Positions 1-9,236 of a stretch of DNA of 64,000 bases are shown in pieces. A program made the position numbers and the translations under genes. Source of the stretch: Petrolisthes cinctipes (lineage: Eukaryota; Arthropoda; Malacostraca; Decapoda; Porcellanidae); the NCBI GenBank assembly GCA_033782935.1, contig JAWQEG010000488.1, forward strand, positions 434,001 through 498,000. The letters run 5' to 3'. The notes under the pieces were generated by a model. The model made no database searches. It worked only from the letters and a program-made list of their open reading frames with translations, and was not told the DNA's origin. Numbering within the stretch: the first letter of the stretch is position 1; every line of letters starts with the position of its first letter.

Positions 1-501
1 GTCCCAAAACATCCGAAAATTCGATATTTAGGGGTCCCAGAAGCGATCTGTACATGCCTACTCCGTGTTAGAGTATTTTCAAAATACATGCTCAAAACAT
101 ACTTAAAATCGATCTTTTAGGTGCACAAAAGTCGATATGTGCATGCATCTTCAGTACCCGTTTATATCTCAAATTCAGGCTCAAAACACCTGAAAATTCA
201 ATATTTTGGGGTACCAGAAGCAATCTGTACATGCCTACTCAGTGTTAGAGTATTTTCAAAATACAGGCCCAAAACATGCTGAAAATCGATATTTTAGATG
301 CCCAAAGTCAAAATGTGCATGTATCTTCTGTACCCGTTTATATCTCAAATTCAGGCTCAAAACACCCGAAAATTCAATATTTTGGGGTCCCAGAAGCAAT
401 CTGTACATGCCTACACAGTGCTAGGATATTTTCAAAATATAGACTAAAAACATGCTAAAAATCGACATTTTAGGTGCCAAAAAATCAATATCTCAAATTC
501 A
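1..501 (+). repeat. Reference 501-bp higher-order repeat unit (alpha flavour)
   Basis: The unit has the same 177 + 176 + 148 plan as the beta unit with different diagnostic bases. The first monomer has AGGGGTCCCAGAAGCGATC, AATACATGCTCAAAACATAC, GTGCACAAAAGTC and CTTCAGTACCC. The second has AAATACAGGCCCAAAAC and TTTTAGATGCCC. The third often has CCTACACAGTGCTAG. Alpha and beta units alternate over many stretches and give a ~1,002-bp six-monomer period. This copy has small private changes, such as ATCCG for ACCCG near base 11 and GGGGTACC for GGGGTCCC near 210-217. Confidence 0.9.
177..352 (+). repeat. Internal 88-bp half-repeats inside a monomer
   Basis: Bases 177-264 and 265-352 align end to end without a gap. 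Both begin AGGCYCAAAACA, both have GAAAATTC/GAAAATCG followed by ATATTTT, then TCCCAGAAGCAATCTGTACATG against GCCCAAAGTCAATATGTGCATG. By hand about 56 of 88 positions match (roughly 64%). The 176-bp monomer therefore looks like an old tandem dimer of an 88-bp ancestor. Full-length monomers elsewhere share the same layout. Confidence 0.8.
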
Positions 502-573
502 GTCCGAAAACACCCGAAAATTCGATATTTAGAGGTCCCAGAAGGTATCTGTACATGCTTACTCCATGTTAGA

Positions 574-588
574 GTATTTTCAAAATAC
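574..588. other. 15-bp dyad in the monomer (7-bp arms, 1-base centre)
   Basis: GTATTTT-C-AAAATAC is a perfect inverted repeat near the middle of the full monomer. The same site in the short monomer (927-941) is ATATTTT-C-AAAATAT, where both outer bases have changed so pairing is kept. In beta monomer 2 (751-765) one pair is lost. Short dyads able to form hairpins have been reported as a common feature of centromeric satellites lacking CENP-B boxes. Any role here is inference. Confidence 0.75.
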
Positions 589-639
589 AGGCCAAAAACA
601 TACTGAAAATCGATCTTTTAGGTGCCCAAAAGTCGATAT

Positions 640-668
640 GTGCATGCATCTTCTGTACCCGTTTATAT
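640..668 (+). other. 29-bp segment deleted in every short monomer; deletion-prone site
   Basis: The segment begins GTGCATGCATCTTCTG and ends CCCGTTTATAT. It is flanked by GATAT on the left and ends in TATAT, so a 3-4 bp microhomology (ATAT) could have guided its loss. Smaller deletions start at the same left edge elsewhere: 10 bp at about 2,809, 6,129, 7,120, 9,944 and 10,435, and 15 bp at about 33,410 and 34,380. Confidence 0.8.
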
Positions 669-678
669 CTCAAATTCT

Positions 679-854
679 GGCCCTAAACACCCGAAAATTC
701 GATATTTTGGGGTCCCAGAAGCGATCTGTACATGCCTACTCCGTGTTAGAGTATTTTCAAAATTCAGGCCCAAAACATGCTGAAAATCGATATTTTTGGT
801 GCCCAAAGTCAATATGTGCATGTATCTTCTGTACCCGTTTATATCTCAAATTCA
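679..854 (+). repeat. Monomer 2 (full length, 176 bp), reference copy
   Basis: Full-length monomer, one base shorter than monomer 1 because the second half reads CCCAAAGTC instead of CCCAAAAGTC. In this beta copy the central dyad at 751-765 is GTATTTTCAAAATTC, with one of seven arm pairs mismatched. The TGCATGCA palindrome is lost, since the sequence reads GTGCATGTATC. Confidence 0.88.
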
Positions 855-1002
855 GGCTCAAAACACCCGAAAATTCAATATTTTGGGGTCCCAGAAGCAA
901 TCTGTACATGCCTACTCAGTGCTAGAATATTTTCAAAATATAGGCTAAAAACATGCTAAAAATCGACATTTTAGGTGCCAAAAAATCGATATCTCAAATT
1001 CA
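855..1002 (+). repeat. Monomer 3 (short, 148 bp), reference copy
   Basis: This monomer lacks the 29 bp present in its siblings between GATAT and CTCAAATTC; the join is at 992/993. It keeps the full 88-bp first half but only about 60 bp of the second. The dyad at 927-941 is ATATTTTCAAAATAT, still a perfect 7-bp inverted repeat but with an A-T outer pair instead of G-C. The shortened form recurs once in almost every HOR on both strands, so the deletion predates HOR amplification and the inversion. Confidence 0.92.
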
Positions 1003-4000
1003 GTCCCAAAACACCCGAAAATTCGATATTTAGAGGTCCCAGAAGGTATCTGTACATGCCTACTCCGTGTTAGAGTATTTTCAAAATACAGGCCAAAAAC
1101 ATACTGAAAATCGATCTTTTATGTGCCCAAAAGTCGATATGTGCATGCATCTTCTGTACCCGTTTATATCTCAAATTCTGGCCCTAAACACCCGAAAATT
1201 CGATATTTTGGGGTCCCAGAAGCGATCTATACATGCCTACTCCGTGTTAGAGTATTTTCAAAATTCAGGCCCAAAACATGCTGAAAATCGATATTTTTGA
1301 TGCCCAAAGTCAATATGTGCAAGTATCTTCTGTACCCGTTTATATCTCAAATTCAGGCTCAAAACACCCGAAAATTCAATATTTTGGGGTCCCAGAAGCA
1401 ATCTGTACAGTGCTAGAATAATTTCAAAATATAGGCTAAAAACATGCTAAAAATCGATCTTTTAGGTGCCAAAAAGTCGATATCTCAAATTCAGTCCCAA
1501 AACATCCGAAAATTCGATATTTAGGGGTCCCAGAAGCGACCTGTACATGCCTACTCCGTGTTAGAGTATTTTCAAAATACATGCTCAAAACATACTGAAA
1601 ATCGATCTTTTAGGTGCACAAAAGTCGATATGTGCATGCATCTTCAGTACCCGTTTATATCTCAAATTCAGGCTCAAAACACCTGAAAATTCAATATTTT
1701 GGGGTCCCAGAAGCAATCTGTGCATGCCTACTCAGTGTTAGAGTATTTTCAAAATACAGGCCCAAAATATGCTGAAAATCGATATTTTAGATGCCCAAAG
1801 TCAATATGTGCATGTATCTTCTGTACCCGTTTATATCTCAAATTCAGGCTCAAAACACCCGAAAATTCAATATTTTGGGGTCCCAGAAGCAATCTGTACA
1901 TGCATACACAGTGCTAGAATATTTTCAAAATATAGGCTAAAAACATGCTAAAAATCGATATTTTAGGTGCCAAAAAATCGATATCTCAAATTCAGTTCCA
2001 AAACACCCGAAAATTCGATATTTAGAGGTCCCAGAAGGTATCTGTACATGCTTACTCCGTTTTAGAGTATTTTCAAAATACAGGCCAAAAACATACTGAA
2101 AATCGATCTTTTACGTGCCCAAAAGTCGATATGTGCATGCATCTTCTGTACCCGTTTATATCTCAAATTCTGGCCCTAAACACCCGAAAATTCGATATTT
2201 TGGGGTCCCAGAAGCGATCTGTACATGCCTACTCCGTGTTAGAGTATTTTCAAAATTCAGGCCCAAAACATGCTGAAAATCGATATTTTTGGTGCCCAAA
2301 GTCAATATGTGCATGTATCTTCTGTACCCGTTTATATCTCAAATTCAGGCTCAAAACACCCGAAAATTCAATATTTTGGGGTCCCAGAAGCAATCTGTAC
2401 ATGCCTACTCAGTGCTAGAATATTTTCAAAATATAGGCTAAAAACATGCTAAAAATCGATCTTTTAGGTGCCAAAAAGTCGATATCTCAAATTCAGTCCC
2501 AAAACACATGAAAATTCGATATTTAGGGGTCCCAGAAGCGATCTGTACATGCCTACTCCGTGTTAGAGTATTTTCAAAATACATGCTCAAAACATACTGA
2601 AAATCGATCTTTTAGGTGCACAAAAGTCGATATGTGCATGCATCTTCAGTACCCGTTTATATTTCAAATTCAGGCTCAAAACACCCGAAAATTCAATATT
2701 TTGGGGTCCCAGAAGCAATCTGTACATGCCTACTCAGTGTTAGAGTATTTTCAAAATACAGGCCCAAAACATGCTGAAAATCGATATTTTAGATGCCCAA
2801 AGTCAATATCTTCTGTACCCGTTTATATCTCAAATTCAGGCTCAAAACACCCGAAAATTCAATATTTTGGGGTCCCAGAAGCAATCTGTACATGCCTACA
2901 CAGTGCTAGAATATTTTCAAAATATAGGCTAAAAACATGCTAAAAACCGACATTTTAGTTGCCAAAAAATTGATATCTCAAATTCAGTCCCAAAACACCC
3001 GAAAATTCGATATTTAGAGGTCCCAGAAGGTATCTGTACATGCCTACTCCGTGTTAGAGTATTTTCAAAATACAGGCCAAAAATATACTGAAAATCGATC
3101 TATTAGGTGCCCAAAAGTCGATATGTGCATGCATCTTCTGTACCCGTTTATATCTCAAATTCTGGCTCAAAACACCCGAAAATTCGATATTTTGGGGTCC
3201 CAGAAACGATCTGTACATGCCTACTCCGTGTTAGAGTATTTTCAAAATTCAGGCCCAAAACATGCTGAAAATCGATATTTTTGGTGCCCAAAGTCAATAT
3301 GTGCATGTATCTTCTGTACCCGTTTATATCTCAAATTCAGGCTCAAAACACCCGAAAATTCAATATTTTGGGGTCCCAGAAGCAATCTGTACATGCCTAC
3401 TCAGTGCTAGAATATTTTCAAAATATAGGCTAAAAACATGCTAAAAATCGACATTTTAGGTGCCAAAAAATCAATATCTCAAATTCAGTCCCAAAACTCC
3501 CGAAAATTCGATATTTAGAGGTCCCAGAAGGTATCTGTACATGCTTACTCCATGTTAGAGTATTTTCAAAATACAGGCAAAAAACATACTGAAAATCGAT
3601 CTTTTAGGTGCCCAAAAGTCGATATGTGCATGCATCTTCTGTACCCGTTTATATCTCAAATTCTGGCCCTAAACACCCGAAAATTCGATATTTTGGGGTC
3701 CCAGAAGCGATCTGTACAGGCCAACTCCGTGTTAGAGTATTTTCAAAATTCAGGCCCAAAACATGCTGAAAATCGATATTTTTGGTGCCCAAAGTCAATA
3801 TGTGCATGTATCTTCTGTACCCGTTTATATCTCAAATTCAGGCTCAAAACACCCGAAAATTCAATATTTTGGGGTCTCAGAAGCAATCTGTACATGCCTA
3901 CTCAGTGCTAGAATATTTTCAAAATATAGGCTAAAAACATGCTAAAAATCGACATTTTAGGTGCCAAAAAGTCGATATCTCAAATTCAGTCCCAAAACAC

Positions 4001-4813
4001 CCGAAAATTCGATATTTAGGGGTCCCAGAAGCGATCTGTACATGCCTACTCCGTGTTAGAGTATTTTCAAAATACATGCTCAAAACATACTGAAAATCGA
4101 TCTTTTAGGTGCACAAAAGTCGATATGTGCATGCATCTTCAGTACCCGTTTATATCTCAAATTCAGGCTCAAAACACCCGAAAATTCAATATTTTGGGGT
4201 CCCAGAAGCAATCTGTACATGCCTATTCAGTGTTGAGGGTTTTCAAAATACTGGCCCAAAACATGCTGAAAATCGATATTTTAGATGCCCAAAGTCAATA
4301 TGTGCATGTATCTTCTGTACCCGTTTATATCTCAAATTCAGGCTCAAAACACCCGAAAATTCAATATTTTGGGGTCCCAGAAGCAATCTGTACATGCCTA
4401 CACAGTGCTAGAATATTTTCAAAATATAGGCTAAAAACATGCTAAAAATCGACATTTTAGGTGCCAAAAAATCGATATCTCAAATTCAGTCCCAAAACAC
4501 CCGAAAATTCGATATTTAGAGGTCCCAGAAGGTATCTGTACATGCCTACTCCGTGTTAGAGTATTTTCAAAATACAGGCCAAAAACATACTGAAAATCGA
4601 TCTCTTAGGTGCCCAAAAGTCGATATGTGCATGCATCTTCTGTACTCGTTTATATCTCAAATTCTGGCTCAAAACACCCGAAAATTCAATATTTTGGGGT
4701 CCCAGAAGTAATCTGTACATGCCTACTCAGTGCTAGAATATTTTCAAAATATAGGCTAAAAACATGCTAAAAATCGATCTTTTAGGTGCCAAAAAGTCGA
4801 TATCTCAAATTCA

Positions 4814-7800
4814 GTCCCAAAACACATGAAAATTCGATATTTAGGGGTCCCAGAAGCGATCTGTACATGCCTACTCCGTGTTAGAGTATTTTCAAAATAC
4901 ATGCTCAAAACATACTGAAAATCGATCTTTTAGGTGCACAAAAGTCGATATGTGCATGCATCTTCAGTACCCGTTTATATCTCAAATTCAGGCTCAAAAC
5001 ACCCGAAAATTCAATATTTTGGGGTCCCAGAAGCAATCTGTACATGCCTATTCAGTGTTAGAGTATTTTCAAAATACTGGCCCAAAACATGCTGAAAATC
5101 GATATTTTAGATGCCCAAAGTCAATATGTGCATGTATCTTCTGTACCCGTTTATATCTCAAATTCAGGCTCAAAACACCCGAAAATTCAATATTTTGGGG
5201 TCCCAGAAGCAATCTGTACATGCCTACACAGTGCTAGAATATTTTCAAAATATAGGCTAAAAACATGCTAAAAATCGACATTTTAGGTGCCAAAAAATCG
5301 ATATCTCAAATTCAGTTCCAAAACACCCGAAAATTCGATATTTAGAGGTCCCAGAAGGTATCTGTACATGCTTACTCCGTTTTAGAGTATTTTCAAAATA
5401 CAGGCCAAAAACATACTGAAAATCGATCTTTTAGGTGCCCAAAAGTCGATATGTGCATGCATCTTCTGTACCCGTTTATATCTCAAATTCTGGCCCTAAA
5501 CACCCGAAAATTCGATATTTTGGGGTCCCAGAAGCGATCTGTACATGCCTACTCCGTGTTAGAGTATTTTCAAAATTCAGGCCCAAAACATGCTGAAAAT
5601 CGATATTTTTGGTGCCCAAAGTCAATATGTGCATGTATCTTCTGTACCCGTTTATATCTCAAATTCATGCTCAAAACACCCGAAAATTCAATATTTTGGG
5701 GTCCCAGAAGCAATCTGTACATGCCTACTCAGTGCTAGAATATTTTCAAAATATAGGCTAAAAACATGCTAAAAATCGATCTTTTAGGTGCCAAAAAGTC
5801 GATATCTCAAATTCTGTCCCAAAACACATGAAAATTCGATATTTAGGGGTCCCAGAAGCGATCTGTACATGCCTACTCCGTGTTAGAGTATTTTCAAAAT
5901 ACATGCTCAAAACATACTGAAAATCGATCTTTTAGGTGCACAAAAGTCGATATGTGCATGCATCTTCAGTACCCGTTTATATTTCAAATTCAGGCTCAAA
6001 ACACCCGAAAATTCAATATTTTGGGGTCCCAGAAGCAATCTGTACATACCTACTCAGTGTTAGAGTATTTTCAAAATACAGGCCCAAAACATGCTGAAAA
6101 TCGATATTTTAGATGCCCAAAGTCAATATCTTCTGTACCCGTTTATATTTCAAATTCAGGCTCAAAACACCCGAAAATTCAATATTTTGGGGTCCCAGAA
6201 GCAATCTGTACATGCATACACAGTGCTAGAATATTTTCAAAATATAGGCTAAAAACATGCTAAAAATCGACATTTTAGGTGCCAAAAAATCGATATCTCA
6301 AATTCAGTCCCAAAACACCCGAAAATTCGATATTTAGAGGTCCCAGAAGGTATCTGTACATGCTTACTCCATGTTAGAGTATTTTCAAAATACAGGCCAA
6401 AAACATACTGAAAATCGATCTTTTAGGTGCCCAAAAGTCGATATGTGCATGCATCTTCTGTACCCGTTTATATCTCAAATTCTGGCCCTAAACACCCGAA
6501 AATTCGATATTTTGGGGTCCCAGAAACGATCTGTACATGCCTACTCCGTGTTAGAGTATTTTCAAAATTCAGGCCCAAAACATGCTGAAAATCGATATTT
6601 TAGATGCCCAAAGTCAATATGTGCATGTATCTTCTGTACCCGTTTATATCTCAAATTCATGCTCAAAACACCCGAAAATTCAATATTTTGGGGTCCCAGA
6701 AGCAATCTGTACATGCCTACTCAGTGCTAGAATATTTTCAAAATATAGGCTAAAAACATGCTAAAAATCGATCTTTTAGGTGCCAAAAAGTCGATATCTC
6801 AAATTCAGTCCCAAAACACATGAAAATTCGATATTTAGGGGTCCCAGAAGCGATCTGTACATGCCTACTCCGTGTTAGAGTATTTTCAAAATACATGCTC
6901 AAAACATACTGAAAATCGATCTTTTAGGTGCACAAAAGTCGATATGTGCATGCATCTTCAGTACCCGTTTATATTTCAAATTCAGGCTCAAAACACCCGA
7001 AAATTCAATATTTTGGGGTCCCAGAAGCAATCTGTACATACCTACTCAGTGTTAGAGTATTTTCAAAATACAGGCCCAAAACATGCTGAAAATCGATATT
7101 TTAGATGCCCAAAGTCAATATCTTCTGTACCCGTTTATATCTCAAATTCAGGCTCAAAACACCCGAAAATTCAATATTTTGGGGTCCCAGAAGCAATCTG
7201 TACATGCATACACAGTGCTAGAATATTTTCAAAATATAGGCTAAAAACATGCTAAAAATCGACATTTTAGGTGCCAAAAAATCGATATCTCAAATTCAGT
7301 CCCAAAACACCCGAAAATTCGATATTTAGAGGTCCCAGAAGGTATCTGTACATGCTTACTCCATGTTAGAGTATTTTCAAAATACAGGCCAAAAACATAC
7401 TGAAAATCGATCTTTTAGGTGCCCAAAAGTCGATATGTGCATGCATCTTCTGTACCCGTTTATATCTCAAATTCTGGCCCTAAACACCCGAAAATTCGAT
7501 ATTTTGGGGATCCCAGAAACGATCTGTACATGCCTACTCCGTGTTAGAGTATTTTCAAAATTCAGGCCCAAAACATGCTGAAAATCGATATTTTAGATGC
7601 CCAAAGTCAATATGTGCATGTATCTTCTGTACCCGTTTATATCTCAAATTCAGGCTCAAAACACCCGAAAATTCAATATTTTGGGGTCCCAGAAGCAATC
7701 TGTACATGCCTACTCAGTGCTAGAATATTTTCAAAATATAGGCTAAAAACATGCTAAAAATCGATCTTTTAGGTGCCAAAAAGTCGATATCTCAAATTCA

Positions 7801-9107
7801 GTCCCAAAACACCCGAAAATTCGATATTTAGGGGTCCCAGATGCGATCTGTATATGCCTACTCCGAGTTAGAGTATTTTCAAAATACATGCTCAAAACAT
7901 ACTGAAAATCGATCTTTTAGGTGCACAAAAGTCGATATGTGCATGCATCTTCAGTACCCGTTTATATCTCAAATTCAGGCTCAAAACACCCGAAAATTCA
8001 ATATTTTGGGGTCCCAGAAGCAATCTGTACAGTGCTAGAATATTTTCAAAATATAGGCTAAAAACATGCTAAAAATCGATATTTTAGGTGCCAAAAAGTC
8101 GATATCTCAAATTCAGTCCCAAAACACCCGAAAATTCGATATTTAGGGGTCCCAGAAGCGATCTGTACATGCCTACTCCGTGTTAGAGTATTTTCAAAAT
8201 ACATGCTCAAAACATACTGAAAATCGATCTTTTAGGTGCACAAAAGTCGATATGTGCATGCATCTTCAGTACCCGTTTATATCTCAAATTCAGGCTCAAA
8301 ACACCCGAAAATTCAATATTTTGGGGTCCCAGAAGCAATCTGTACATGCCTACTCAGTGTTAGAGTATTTTCAAAATACAGGCCCAAAACATGCTGAAAA
8401 TCGATATTTTAGATGCCCAAAGTCAATATGTGCTTGTATCTTCTGTACCCGTTTATATCTCAAATTCAGACTCAAAACACCCGAAAATTCAATATTTTGG
8501 GGTCCCAGAAGCAATCTGTACAGTGCTAGAATATTTTCAAAATATAGGCTAAAAACATGCTAAAAATCGATCTTTTAGGTGCCAAAAAGTCTATATCTCA
8601 AATTCAGTCCCAAAACACCCGAAAATTCGATATTTAGGGGTCCCAGAAGCGATCTGTACATGCCTACTCCGTTTTAGAGTATTTTCAAAATACATGCTCA
8701 AAACATACTGAAAATCGATCTTTTAGGTGCGCAAAAGTCGATATGTGCATGCATCTTCAGTACCCGTTTATATCTCAAATTCAGGCTCAAAACACCCGAA
8801 AATTCAATATTTTGGGGTCCCAGAAGCAATCTGTACATGCCTACTCAGTGTTAGAGTATTTTCAAAATACAGGCCCAAAACATACTGAAAATCGATATTT
8901 TAGATGCCCAAAGTCAATATGTGCATGTATCTTCTGTACCCGTTTATATCTCAAATTCAGGCTCAAAACACCCGAAAATTCAATATTTTGGGGTCCCAGA
9001 AGCAATCTGTACATGCATACACAGTGCTAGAATATTTTCAAAATATAGGCTAAAAACATGCTAAAAATCGACATTTTAGGTGCCAAAAAATCGATATCTC
9101 AAATTCA
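4814..9107 (+). repeat. HOR tract 2: alternating alpha/beta units
   Basis: Units start at 4814, 5315, 5816, 6307, 6808, 7299, 7801, 8116 and 8607. Units 5816 and 6808 are alpha with the 10-bp deletion (491 bp). Unit 7299 has one extra base (GGGGATCCC near 7,509). Unit 7801 is a 315-bp unit lacking one full monomer plus 10 bp. The alternation is clear from 4814 to 7800; after that alpha units follow one another. Confidence 0.87.
5816..7800 (+). repeat. Tandem 992-bp block, two copies
   Basis: Positions 5,816-6,807 and 6,808-7,799 are near-identical alpha+beta pairs. Both have the rare 10-bp deletion in the second alpha monomer (near 6,129 and 7,120), the variant CTGTACATACC, and CCATGTTAGAG in the beta unit. 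They differ at only a few bases, such as TATATTTCAAATT near 6,146 against TATATCTCAAATT near 7,138. Shared rare variants indicate recent duplication of a pair of HORs rather than independent mutation. Confidence 0.85.
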
Positions 9108-9230
9108 GTCCCAAAACACCCGAAAATTCGATATTTAGAGGTCCCAGAAGGTATCTGTACATGCCTACTCCGTGTTAGAGTATTTTCAAAATACAGGCCA
9201 AAAACATACTGAAAATCGATCTTTTAGGTG

Positions 9231-9236
9231 CCCCCC
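9231..9236 (+). other. C6 variant marker (copy 1)
   Basis: GTGCCCCCCAAAAG replaces the usual GTGCCCAAAAG, three extra C. The only other example I found is at 21,423-21,428, exactly 12,192 bp downstream, in a beta unit that also shares CATCCTCTG and AGAACCGATC. Confidence 0.85.

Larger units (their letters stand above)
502..678 (+). repeat. Monomer 1 (full length, 177 bp), reference copy
   Basis: Full-length monomer made of an 88-bp first half and an 89-bp second half. It carries the 15-bp dyad GTATTTTCAAAATAC at 574-588 and the 8-bp palindrome TGCATGCA at 641-648. Bases 640-668 are the 29-bp block missing from the third monomer of the HOR. Confidence 0.9.
502..1002 (+). repeat. Reference 501-bp higher-order repeat unit (beta flavour)
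   Basis: This unit shows the standard three-monomer layout: 502-678 (177 bp), 679-854 (176 bp) and 855-1002 (148 bp). The three monomers share the same backbone but differ by diagnostic bases. The first has CAGGCCAAAAACATACTG. The second has TTCTGGCCCTAAAC at its start and AAAATTCAGGCCC in its middle. The third has GTGCTAGAAT and lacks 29 bp. Units with these features, and with AGAGGTCCCAGAAGGTATC near the start, are called beta here. The mean monomer length of 167 bp is close to one nucleosome plus linker; any nucleosome phasing is inference. Confidence 0.93.
1..4813 (+). repeat. HOR tract 1: ten units, mostly regular
   Basis: Units start at 1, 502, 1003, 1494, 1995, 2496, 2987, 3488, 3989 and 4489. 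Most are 501 bp. The unit at 1003 is 491 bp because its short monomer lost 10 bp (TGTACAGTGCTAG near 1,406). The unit at 2496 is 491 bp because of a 10-bp loss near 2,809. The unit at 3989 is 500 bp because of GTGTTGAGGGTTTTC near 4,232. The unit at 4489 is 325 bp because it lacks one full monomer. Alpha and beta units mostly alternate. Confidence 0.88.

Noticed and set aside
641..648. TGCATGCA palindrome as a regulatory site
   Set aside because: It is present in most monomer-1 copies but lost in monomer 2 (GTGCATGTATC) and in the short monomer. Nothing else supports a promoter or operator role.
566..925. Recurrent 119-codon frames in almost every 501-bp unit
   Set aside because: The frame recurs at the same HOR position dozens of times, alongside a 60-codon frame in another phase. 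Changes between copies do not favour synonymous positions, so this is repeat geometry, not a gene family.
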